Source: Anaerolineales bacterium
GTDB lineage: Bacteria > Chloroflexota > Anaerolineae > Anaerolineales > E44-bin32
Assembly (NCBI GenBank): GCA_030608865.1
Contig: JAUWDI010000014.1
Location: 1-11,686, forward strand
Direction: 5' to 3'
DNA: 11,686 bases
Shown here one piece after another: positions 1 through 7,864 of this stretch; the stretch's first letter is position 1, and each line of letters begins with the position of its first letter. The notes beneath the pieces are model-generated. The model did not search any database, was not told where the DNA came from, and saw only the letters and a program-made list of their open reading frames with translations. The position numbers and the translations under genes are program-made.

Positions 1-266
1 GTCGCGTCGGATGGACTAAAAAGCTGGAAGATCATTGTAGTGAAAACGTAGTAGCTCGCGCTCACCGGCGCCGCCACGCCATCGATATCCCAGAAGGGGG
101 AAACATCCGGGGTCGTCGCTGCTGCTGTCAGCGCATGAACAGCCTCGGAATCGGTGAGTGGATTTCTGCCTAAGTCTGCAAGCCGCATCCACGCAACCAA
201 CACGATCAAGGTTGCGATGATAATCGTACCCAGCCTGATACTCCGATTGTTATTCAAGAGAGTCAC
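1..266 (-). CDS. GT39/PMT-like membrane glycosyltransferase, N-terminal fragment (cut by window edge)
   Basis: An open frame runs without a stop from a GTG at 266 to the left edge, giving 88 visible codons. The chosen start has AGGAG at 272-276, five bases upstream. A TTG at 257 in the same frame is a weaker alternative. The protein begins with a short basic stretch, then one hydrophobic helix (about residues 12-27), then LGRNPLTDSEAVHAL (residues 32-46). That layout, one helix followed by an external loop with an acidic pair (here D39 and E41), is typical of GT39/PMT-like and ArnT-like GT-C enzymes, where the acidic residue is catalytic and the donor is a polyprenyl-phosphate sugar. The frame overlaps the end of the DUF2298 gene by 17 bases, which points to translational coupling. 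The family call rests on the N-terminus only; another polytopic GT-C protein is possible. Confidence 0.72.
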   Translation of the reverse strand, partial: MTLLNNNRSIRLGTIIIATLIVLVAWMRLADLGRNPLTDSEAVHALTAAATTPDVSPFWDIDGVAAPVSASYYVFTTMIFQLFSPSDA

Positions 267-2892
267 CTGCTCTCCTGGCATAGATCCTAACCCTGTCATT
301 TTGGAAAACCAGCTCCATGAATGCATCAAACTTTCCGTCAAAGATCGGTTGGTAGGTCATTCGTTCAAGTTCTCCAACGTAGACATACTTCACATTATAG
401 GTCTTCATGATCTGTTGAGTCTGTTCCCAATCCGGCGACTTAAACAATGTCCTAACATCCTCTTCCCGCGTTCCGTGGAATTGATATCCGCCGCGCCACT
501 GGCTTTCATGACCAGGCCAGCCGATAACGGTGGGGAATCCCGTATGCACAGATGCCCTCGCGAAGTACGAATAGCTGCCGCCAACGGCTTCCGCAACAAC
601 CCCGACTTCCAGATTGTCACTCATCCATTGGATCGCCTCGCGATCCGCTTCGGACGCGTAGACAGGGTGCAACGCTCCATTCAAGGTTCGGCCATGGACC
701 GGGTCCAGGCCATTTGTTTTCGTCCAAATAGAAAGGGTAGGATAGATGAGGCCGGCAAGCAGCGGGAGAATTGTGAGTATCTTCACGGGGATCATCTTCA
801 CACTCCGTTTAGACCAGATCACATCCATCACATATGCGGCGGCGAGGGCCCATAAGATCCAGGCTGCAAAGTAGAATTTAAAAATCGTATTCATGCGCAG
901 CCCGAATTGATCTTTGAGATAGAAAAACTCGGGCCCAAGTATCAAGAGCGCCCCTATGGTGATCATCATAAGGATGAATGGACCTGATTTTGCATCATCC
1001 GCAGTGTCTTTCCACACCCGCCTGATGAGCACAACTGCGGCGGCGATCATCACTCCTAAGCCAATCGCTGTCCACGACTGTGTTAACCGCAGAATGATTG
1101 TCGTTCGAGCTGCATCTCGAAGGCTTTCCATCCCCATGCTGCTGAGGATCGCCCCCATCCCGATGACGTTTGCGCCCACGAGGTAGATCATTGCTGCTAA
1201 AAGCCACGAGAGAATCAAGAGCGCTAACGGGAGCCCCAAGCCTATTCCGAAAAGCCACTTCCCCTCCCCTCGCCTTCTTCCCTGCATGACGCGCATGATA
1301 AGCCAGACGCTCAATGGGATGAGCAAGACCGCGAACATGATGAAGAAATGGAGGAAACGGGTGGGATGCATTAAGTGCGGCAGGATACCGCCCGCCTGTG
1401 AAGAGAAGGATGGATACCAGGGAAGATAAAACAGAATGGCAGCCACGATGATTGCAAGGCTCGTCGTGAGCACCGATTTAACCCAAGTTGTGAGCGGGAG
1501 CGTCCGGCTCCTCCAGATCATCACGCAGAAGAGCAAGCTGAAATAAATCGGTAAATCCCATGTATTCAAGAATGCCAGCGCCCCGAACAGCCAGGCGCCA
1601 AACCAGAACTCGAGCTTACTAAGAGAAGATGGTAGCAAACCCCCTGCGACCGCTCCGATAAGAAGCACACCCCCAATAATGAGCCCACCGCTCCCGACCC
1701 CTTTGATGATGGAAATGAAAGCTGCGGAGGTCCCAACGCCATCCGCTCCGGCTTTCAACCCCAGGAAGATCACGACAATCGCCGCGGCCAAACCCAGGGC
1801 AATCAACACATTTTTACGAAGCTTGTGAGTCCATTTCAGCTCACCCTGACGAAGAGGTGTCCGCTGTCCTTGGAGGAACACCTGGAAAGCGAAGGCGATC
1901 GCTATGAGCACAAAGGGCATCGCCAGAAGGTGTGGGTGATTATCTGCAAGCAAGAAAGTGAAAAACGGGAATTCATCGATCGACTGTAACCCAAGTGGAA
2001 GACCATTGAGATCGAGATCCCTGATCACGCGTGATGAGCGCCACCACCACAGGTATCGTTGCGGCATCCAACTCGGTTCGAGGAAAGGTGGTTTTTCCAG
2101 GTCCTGAAGTCCAAACCAGGTCCAGAACGGTGACACCCAAAATCCGTCGGCGTTCGTCGTCCAGAAGATATATTTTGAGTGAAGGACCTCGAGGAAGCCT
2201 CCTAAATTGCCGCTGATCAAGACGAATAGCGGCGCAAGGAGCGGTGAAAATCGTTTAACACGGCCGGGCGTCCGTCTGGCGAGAAAATTATATGCAAGGG
2301 AGTACGTGCCCAGAGCGACCAGCGCAAACCAGAGACTGTTCGCAAGGTTGAAGGCGACTCCGGAGGCAACGCCCGTGAGCCGGGTGAGCAAGGCCATAAG
2401 TATGTAGCCAAAGTAATAATAGGAGATTGCGTAGCCCGAGAGCCATGGATCGCTGGGCGGGAAGCTGTCTGACTGAAGAATCGCGTTTAAAAAAGCGAGC
2501 TCCATCGGTTTTTCTGTCCCCCAGATCTCCGGATTGTTCGCCCGCACAAACGCCCAAACTAAGAACGCGAGCAGGAAAAGGGTCTCCATGATAAGAACTG
2601 TGGAACGGTGTTCTTTGAGCCAATCGAGCACATCGCGCCATGTGCTGCGCCCAATCCATGCGCTCAATCCCAGGAGCGCAAGAACCGCCATCACCGCTCC
2701 ACCAAGGCTCGGCTGGAATAGCCGCAGCGTGGCTCCCATCCAGAAAAGATATCCGGCCATGAGCAATCCGAGAGCCCTGGCGAAACCATAACCGCGATCC
2801 TCGAGGCGTCCGAAGATCCGCCAGGCAATTGGCAGGGCTAGAGCGCCCAGAAGCGTGCTTATCAACCACCAGATGAAGGCGTCTTGAATCAC
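250..2892 (-). CDS. DUF2298 (Chlor_Arch_YYY) polytopic membrane protein
   Basis: This 880-residue, very hydrophobic protein has many predicted membrane helices from residue 5 to about 720, then a soluble C-terminal part. The length fits the single-copy class of the family (about 700-900 residues). Diagnostic motifs are EKPM (127-130), PPSDPW (145-150), YYYFG (158-162), FPFFTFLLADNHPH (308-321), NTWD (443-446) and RMNTIFKFY (666-674). The tail holds YNVKYVYVGELER (832-844). The biochemical function of DUF2298 is not established as far as I know; the layout resembles GT-C glycosyltransferases, so transfer of a lipid-linked sugar outside the membrane is an inference. The start is GTG with GAGG seven bases upstream. 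The GTGA overlap with the stop of the preceding gene implies coupled translation. It is a paralogue of the C-terminal half of that gene. Confidence 0.93.
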   Translation of the reverse strand: MIQDAFIWWLISTLLGALALPIAWRIFGRLEDRGYGFARALGLLMAGYLFWMGATLRLFQPSLGGAVMAVLALLGLSAWIGRSTWRDVLDWLKEHRSTVLIMETLFLLAFLVWAFVRANNPEIWGTEKPMELAFLNAILQSDSFPPSDPWLSGYAISYYYFGYILMALLTRLTGVASGVAFNLANSLWFALVALGTYSLAYNFLARRTPGRVKRFSPLLAPLFVLISGNLGGFLEVLHSKYIFWTTNADGFWVSPFWTWFGLQDLEKPPFLEPSWMPQRYLWWWRSSRVIRDLDLNGLPLGLQSIDEFPFFTFLLADNHPHLLAMPFVLIAIAFAFQVFLQGQRTPLRQGELKWTHKLRKNVLIALGLAAAIVVIFLGLKAGADGVGTSAAFISIIKGVGSGGLIIGGVLLIGAVAGGLLPSSLSKLEFWFGAWLFGALAFLNTWDLPIYFSLLFCVMIWRSRTLPLTTWVKSVLTTSLAIIVAAILFYLPWYPSFSSQAGGILPHLMHPTRFLHFFIMFAVLLIPLSVWLIMRVMQGRRRGEGKWLFGIGLGLPLALLILSWLLAAMIYLVGANVIGMGAILSSMGMESLRDAARTTIILRLTQSWTAIGLGVMIAAAVVLIRRVWKDTADDAKSGPFILMMITIGALLILGPEFFYLKDQFGLRMNTIFKFYFAAWILWALAAAYVMDVIWSKRSVKMIPVKILTILPLLAGLIYPTLSIWTKTNGLDPVHGRTLNGALHPVYASEADREAIQWMSDNLEVGVVAEAVGGSYSYFARASVHTGFPTVIGWPGHESQWRGGYQFHGTREEDVRTLFKSPDWEQTQQIMKTYNVKYVYVGELERMTYQPIFDGKFDAFMELVFQNDRVRIYARRAGDSLE
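272..276 (-). promoter_or_regulatory. Ribosome binding site AGGAG inside the end of the DUF2298 gene
   Basis: On the minus strand AGGAG lies five bases before the GTG at 266. It sits inside the last codons of the upstream 880-residue gene and favours GTG-266 over TTG-257 as the start of the next gene. Confidence 0.6.
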
Positions 2893-5800
2893 CTTAGAAC
2901 CTCATAGATCACAGTATTCCCCACCTGGAAAACAGCCTTTAGCCTTCCTGCAGATTCCATGGCTTGGAACTTGTCCAAAGCGTGTGTAGGACAGCGCAGG
3001 CTCGAGGTTTCATCGTCAGGGCGTTCCAGTTCGCATTCATCAGGTGAGATCGGGAACGATGTCGGCATCCCCAGCGGCCAACCTCGTAAATCACAGGAAA
3101 TTCCCGGTATACTCGCCTCCGGCCAGCACGGATAAACCTCAGCATAGTAAGCGCGTTCGAGCCCGCCGACAATGACATACTTAACATTATATTCATCGAG
3201 GAAGTCGTTGGCCTCCGCGATCGATCGCGTGAGATAGAATTTTGTTATCTGAAATAGCCGTTCGTCCGTCTCAGTGTTTTCAGCGGCGACGCGTTGCTGT
3301 GTTTGATGCCAGCGCCATCCCAGGACGCTAGGGAGCCCGGTGTAGATCGAATAACGCGAACCCCAGCGATACTCAGGAATATTCGCCTCAACGATAACCG
3401 GGGAACCCTCTACATTTTCCTGCAGCCAACGAATCGCTTGATAATCCTCTCCCAATGGAAGCTTCTCGCCCAACTCAAAGCGGTATGCGTAATCCATGTA
3501 GAGCATGCCGTCGAGCGTCCTTGGCGCGGTTACCGTCATGCGATCCCGGACTTTCGCTAAGGATCCTGTGAGGGGATACAGAGCGGCAGAGAACAGAAGC
3601 AAAACCGTTCCTGTCAACCAGATCCACCGCCAAACACGATTCCATCTGGGGAGAGAGGCATACGTCCATGCAAGAGCTGCGGCTGCAGCCAGGCTGAAGA
3701 GCTCCCACACCTGGAGGTAGAATTTGAAGACCGTGTTCATGCGCCCGATGTCCCCCTTGAGCACCACGACCTCCACGACAAACGTAAGAACCAACCCCGT
3801 TCCCACGAAGAAAAGCACGATCTGCTTGCCGATCGACTGACCGGGGCGCAGCAGAAGTATTAGCGCCCAAACGCCGAGAGGGATGACGATCAGTGCAATC
3901 TGATATCCAACACTTACAAGCCAGATGGTTCCTGCCACAATGAGAAAAACCGCAGATCCAATCCACATTGCAATCGGCCGCAGCCGGTTCAGCTCGGAGA
4001 TCGGAGTTTGAGCCATCCACTCGCGAGTTTCCCACGCCATCCAGGCTGCAAACAGGAAAAGGAAGACTCCATGCACCGTCAGATAATCGATCAGGGGCGT
4101 CAGCGACCCCTTCCAGATCTCCGCGGACATGTATCCCTGCCCGTACCATTGGTGGAATGGCTGATAGAGAAATTGTGAAAATGCTATAAGTAGGATGGAA
4201 TAAAGTGCTGCTTCTGTAATCTGTGGTAGATAAAATTCTCGATCGCGCCACCACACAGCGCAAATGATGGCGAGCACTCCTAACACCCAATACACTGGGA
4301 AATCCCAAGTATTAACAAGTCGCAGCGCGCCAAACGTTAAACCGCCGACAAACAAGGTCAGGGCGATGTCGATTTTCCCTCGACGGTGGCGTTGGGTGAC
4401 GGAAAGAATCCACGAAAGACCCCAGGCAAGACTCAGGATGGTGAGGGATCGGCTGATCATGTGAGCGTGCAGATCGGCGTATAGAAAAGTGAAGAAGGGG
4501 AATTCTGTGATCGGCCCTGGTTCGCCCTCGCCGGGGATTATCATACGGCTTGGGTTCCAATACCATTGGTCCATCGGATAGGGAAGTGGAGACTTGACCG
4601 TCAGGTAATTTACAAATCCCTTCGCCGCTTGACCCGCCCCAACGAGTAAGCTCCCCTCTTCAACCCCTGCCGGGGTGCCAATCTGCTTGAACCCATCATA
4701 GTACATCCTGGCCGTGCCCAGATTTCCAAAAACCACAAGCAGGAGCGCGGCGATGAAGCCCGCCAATTTGGGATTCGCCCTAGCGCGAAGGGACACATTC
4801 TGAGAGAAAGAACGTACCAGATGGTAGCCCACGCTGTATGCGCACAATGCCAGGAGCGAGAAGAGCGTTGGGATAATGAGATTGTAGGCTGTTGCCGGGA
4901 TGATGCCCAGCAATTTCACCGGCATGCCGACGAGCACGAACCCGTAATAGTAGTAGTTGATATACCCGCCAGCGAACCAGGGGTCATAAGGGGGGAAGGT
5001 TGAACTTTTTATTACTGCGTTCAGATAGGAGAAGTCCATTGGCTTCTCCCCACCTTTTGCCGGGTGCCATAAATCGGGGTTCCCGAATCGAATCGCGAGA
5101 TCCAGGAGGAAAAAGCTAAGCGCGAATACCTCCACCCAGAGAATATCCCGCCATTGTGTCCGGAAGAATGTGGAAAGTTCCTCGCGATCACGCCAGGCAA
5201 GGGCGAAGGAAACACACGCGAGCAACAGCAGCACAATGAAGAGTGTCAAGCGGCTGACTGTAATCCCAAGACTCCCGAAGATCCAGGCGCCCCAAGAGAA
5301 TAGCAGCAGGCCGATCAGCCGCGAGAGCGCGTAGCCGCCATCATGAAATCTTCGAAAAACGACTCGCGTTATGGGATAAACCAGGAGACCCAAAACCCCC
5401 AGCGCTACCCACCAAACGATGGCACTCAACAATCCCGAGCGGTTGACAATGCTCTCCGTGTTGAATAACTCTGACCATGTGCCCTCGTCCTGCTGTCGCT
5501 GCCATTGATCCGTAGAAAGCAATAGTTCTTTCCCTGTCGTATCCCCGGCGTCCTTCGGCAGCACATGGACGACACCGCTCACATCGACCTGGGAAAGAAC
5601 GTCAAAAACTTTTTCGGCGTTGAAATCAGCATCCCGCTTGAAAATCAACACCTTCGGATGATCGTAAACAGTAAAAGCCTCTTCCGCGAACTGATCGTTG
5701 ATCTCCAGCCCCCCGATTGAGGGGTGGCTTTCAAAAACCTCAACGAGTGAATACCCTAGTCGACCGTCGTACAATCCTACCTCTGCGGTCGCGCCACACG

Positions 5801-7859
5801 TGGGGACATCCATTCCATCAGGGCAACCGAATAGTTCGCGGTAATAGGCAGAAGTAAGTGGGTAGCGGATCGGAACGCGGGGGATTGTTCCATACTGGCG
5901 ATTGGAGGAGATCGTAAGATAATCCCCCTGCTCCAAATATTCCACGATTCTCTCTAACTTATCAGGGATTCCGTTATCATCATCGTCCTGGTTATCGTGC
6001 CAATAAAGTTCGAGATTTTGTACCTCATATCGGCCGCCAAGCCCTCGGCCGTCAACACCCCACGGCAAGCCGTCATCCCAGGTCGTCTCATGCACCAAGA
6101 CCGTCGGGCGCATATGTAAGGATGGGCCACCAGTATTTTCGAGAATCAGGAACAAACGAGTGTCTGGGTCAATGCTAAAGGACCGATCGAGTTGGATTTC
6201 AACCCGGACCTCTTCACCCGCGCGCACTTCGCCCTGATATTCCCCGCGCGCGTAAACATCCCCGCCATGAGGCTCATCTGCGAGCGTCACAGCAAGGTCC
6301 AGAACCCCGGCCTGACCATCGCCCGTTGAGACGTAGGGCAATAGAACACCGCTTATAACTGCGGATACGTCTGTGGAGATTTCTGTTGTATAGGTGTCCC
6401 CGGAGTCTAAATCAAAGGGTATGGGCACGGGGATTGTTTCGTAAAACGTCTCCCCATCTACCTCACCCACCAGATTTACGGCAGCCGGAATATTCCTGTA
6501 AATCCAACGTGATGCAGATACCCGGGTGAGTGGCTCCGAGTATATCGAGTGGAAGGCAAAGGCCCATAAAGCCGTCCCCAGGACGGTGATCAATCCGACC
6601 AACAGCACACCTACTCGGGCTGCCTTTTGCCATTGGTCTTTGAGTTTCGGGACGCTCTCCCATGCAAAACAGAGCACCCAGGCGGCTAGCAACACCAATG
6701 TTGGATAGATCGGCAATTGGTAGCGCATCGCCTTGGTGAAATTGATCGACTGCCAGATGAACATGCCGGCTGTCCAGACCACCAGGATCAAGTACCGCTC
6801 CCACCGTCCCCGAATCATCTCAACAAGAGCCCACCCCAAACCAATCCAGCCCAGGATCGCGAGCGGTATGCCCATTCCCCATAGAATCAAATTATTCAGT
6901 GAGAAGAAGACCGGGGCGCGGTCAGCCCACTGAAGCGCATATGGAGCATCGGTGTTCCCTGCCTGCTGGCTGCGGACTTCCGCCATATTCGCCAGCCACT
7001 TCGGGTTGAACTTCACGTTAAGGAATCCCGGCCCTTCAAAAGCGTAGGGTTGGAAAACACGGAAGACCAGGAGTGACATGAGCGCTGCCGCGAACAAGAA
7101 AAGGAGCGTGCGGGAGATAACCGCGGACCTTTGATCAGAGGGAGCTTTCAAGATATTCGTGAGTCCAGCAAGTGCTACAACAACCGCCAGAGGGGCTGCG
7201 CTGATCTTGGAGGCCACTGCCAACCCCAGCATGACCCCGAAAAGCAGATAGTCACTGAGCTTCCCCTCGCCGATAACCCGAACCGAGAAATACAGACCGG
7301 CGAGGATAAAAACATTGGCGAGCGGGTCGACGACAAAGAAATGTGCGTGTTGAATTAATAAAACCGAAAGAGTTGTAAACAACGCGGCAAGGATCCCCAC
7401 CCGACGATTGAAGAGTCTCTCCCCAATCAGATATATCAAAAGGATGGATACGAGATCTGAGATGCCTGAAACAGCCCTCCCCAAGAGATGGACCTGGTCA
7501 TAACCTGACATCCCGGTCCATTCGGCCAGATAACGGACGAGGAAGATCGGGAACGTACCATAGACGAAGAAGCCATGCCCAGCGTTATGTGGGTTGAGCG
7601 GGGATGCATCGGTGTTGAAATATTCCCCGATAGACTGTGGAGGTTGGATCGAGGTCTCAACCATCGTGAGGAAGCGCTCGTCCGGGTGGAGATGCGTACC
7701 AGAATCCCAGTTCAAGCCGGTGAAGCGCAGGTACGCAGCCAGACCGAGAACCGCGACCAGGAGAATCCCAACGACAAGATCCGAAAGAACCCTGGATCTT
7801 TCTTTTTCAGGCGGCTCGTGTTCTTGCTCTATGGGCGCTTCAATTTCAGTCATCATCAC
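2889..7859 (-). CDS. Fusion protein: GT39/PMT-like glycosyltransferase plus DUF2298 (Chlor_Arch_YYY)
   Basis: The 1656-residue membrane protein has three parts. Residues 1-440 are GT39-like: acidic cytoplasmic tail, helix at about 26-46, HPDE (58-61) in the first external loop where PMT-like enzymes carry catalytic acids, then further helices. Residues about 440-805 are mostly soluble, presumably extracytoplasmic, with a calcium-loop-like acidic stretch (622-633) and a Cys pair (679, 688). Residues about 810-1656 form a complete DUF2298 unit: EKPM (938-941), PPYDPW (956-961), YYYYG (969-973), FPFFTFLYADLHAH (1120-1133), NTWD (1183-1186), RMNTVFKFY (1373-1381) and YNVKYVIVGGLER (1557-1569). 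It may join two GT-C-type activities, though catalysis by DUF2298 is unproven. The start could be GTG 7859, ATG 7856 or ATG 7853; none has a strong ribosome site. It follows the 733-residue gene by five bases, so coupling is likely. Confidence 0.92.
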   Translation of the reverse strand: MMMTEIEAPIEQEHEPPEKERSRVLSDLVVGILLVAVLGLAAYLRFTGLNWDSGTHLHPDERFLTMVETSIQPPQSIGEYFNTDASPLNPHNAGHGFFVYGTFPIFLVRYLAEWTGMSGYDQVHLLGRAVSGISDLVSILLIYLIGERLFNRRVGILAALFTTLSVLLIQHAHFFVVDPLANVFILAGLYFSVRVIGEGKLSDYLLFGVMLGLAVASKISAAPLAVVVALAGLTNILKAPSDQRSAVISRTLLFLFAAALMSLLVFRVFQPYAFEGPGFLNVKFNPKWLANMAEVRSQQAGNTDAPYALQWADRAPVFFSLNNLILWGMGIPLAILGWIGLGWALVEMIRGRWERYLILVVWTAGMFIWQSINFTKAMRYQLPIYPTLVLLAAWVLCFAWESVPKLKDQWQKAARVGVLLVGLITVLGTALWAFAFHSIYSEPLTRVSASRWIYRNIPAAVNLVGEVDGETFYETIPVPIPFDLDSGDTYTTEISTDVSAVISGVLLPYVSTGDGQAGVLDLAVTLADEPHGGDVYARGEYQGEVRAGEEVRVEIQLDRSFSIDPDTRLFLILENTGGPSLHMRPTVLVHETTWDDGLPWGVDGRGLGGRYEVQNLELYWHDNQDDDDNGIPDKLERIVEYLEQGDYLTISSNRQYGTIPRVPIRYPLTSAYYRELFGCPDGMDVPTCGATAEVGLYDGRLGYSLVEVFESHPSIGGLEINDQFAEEAFTVYDHPKVLIFKRDADFNAEKVFDVLSQVDVSGVVHVLPKDAGDTTGKELLLSTDQWQRQQDEGTWSELFNTESIVNRSGLLSAIVWWVALGVLGLLVYPITRVVFRRFHDGGYALSRLIGLLLFSWGAWIFGSLGITVSRLTLFIVLLLLACVSFALAWRDREELSTFFRTQWRDILWVEVFALSFFLLDLAIRFGNPDLWHPAKGGEKPMDFSYLNAVIKSSTFPPYDPWFAGGYINYYYYGFVLVGMPVKLLGIIPATAYNLIIPTLFSLLALCAYSVGYHLVRSFSQNVSLRARANPKLAGFIAALLLVVFGNLGTARMYYDGFKQIGTPAGVEEGSLLVGAGQAAKGFVNYLTVKSPLPYPMDQWYWNPSRMIIPGEGEPGPITEFPFFTFLYADLHAHMISRSLTILSLAWGLSWILSVTQRHRRGKIDIALTLFVGGLTFGALRLVNTWDFPVYWVLGVLAIICAVWWRDREFYLPQITEAALYSILLIAFSQFLYQPFHQWYGQGYMSAEIWKGSLTPLIDYLTVHGVFLFLFAAWMAWETREWMAQTPISELNRLRPIAMWIGSAVFLIVAGTIWLVSVGYQIALIVIPLGVWALILLLRPGQSIGKQIVLFFVGTGLVLTFVVEVVVLKGDIGRMNTVFKFYLQVWELFSLAAAAALAWTYASLPRWNRVWRWIWLTGTVLLLFSAALYPLTGSLAKVRDRMTVTAPRTLDGMLYMDYAYRFELGEKLPLGEDYQAIRWLQENVEGSPVIVEANIPEYRWGSRYSIYTGLPSVLGWRWHQTQQRVAAENTETDERLFQITKFYLTRSIAEANDFLDEYNVKYVIVGGLERAYYAEVYPCWPEASIPGISCDLRGWPLGMPTSFPISPDECELERPDDETSSLRCPTHALDKFQAMESAGRLKAVFQVGNTVIYEVLR
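2900..2903 (-). promoter_or_regulatory. Ribosome binding site GAGG for the 880-residue DUF2298 gene
   Basis: GAGG on the minus strand, seven bases before the GTG start at 2892 and within the last codons of the 1656-residue gene. It supports a GTG start that overlaps the upstream stop as GTGA. Confidence 0.5.
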
Positions 7860-7864
7860 CCGGT

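Noticed and set aside
154..855. Plus-strand open frame of 233 codons
   Set aside because: It lies antisense to the 880-residue DUF2298 gene and the start of the next gene. Its translation is rich in Arg, His and Pro with no domain motif. The opposite frame carries clear family motifs.
3475..4308. Minus-strand open frame of 277 codons inside the 1656-residue gene
   Set aside because: It is the same strand in another frame, fully within the DUF2298 half. The translation is low in hydrophobic order and rich in Arg, Ser and His, as expected of an out-of-frame reading.
7860..7864. Possible promoter or terminator between the 733- and 1656-residue genes
   Set aside because: The gap is only five bases. 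The only other gap, 10846-10858, is 13 bases. Neither can hold a hairpin terminator plus promoter, and I saw no convincing -35/-10 pair tied to an internal start.
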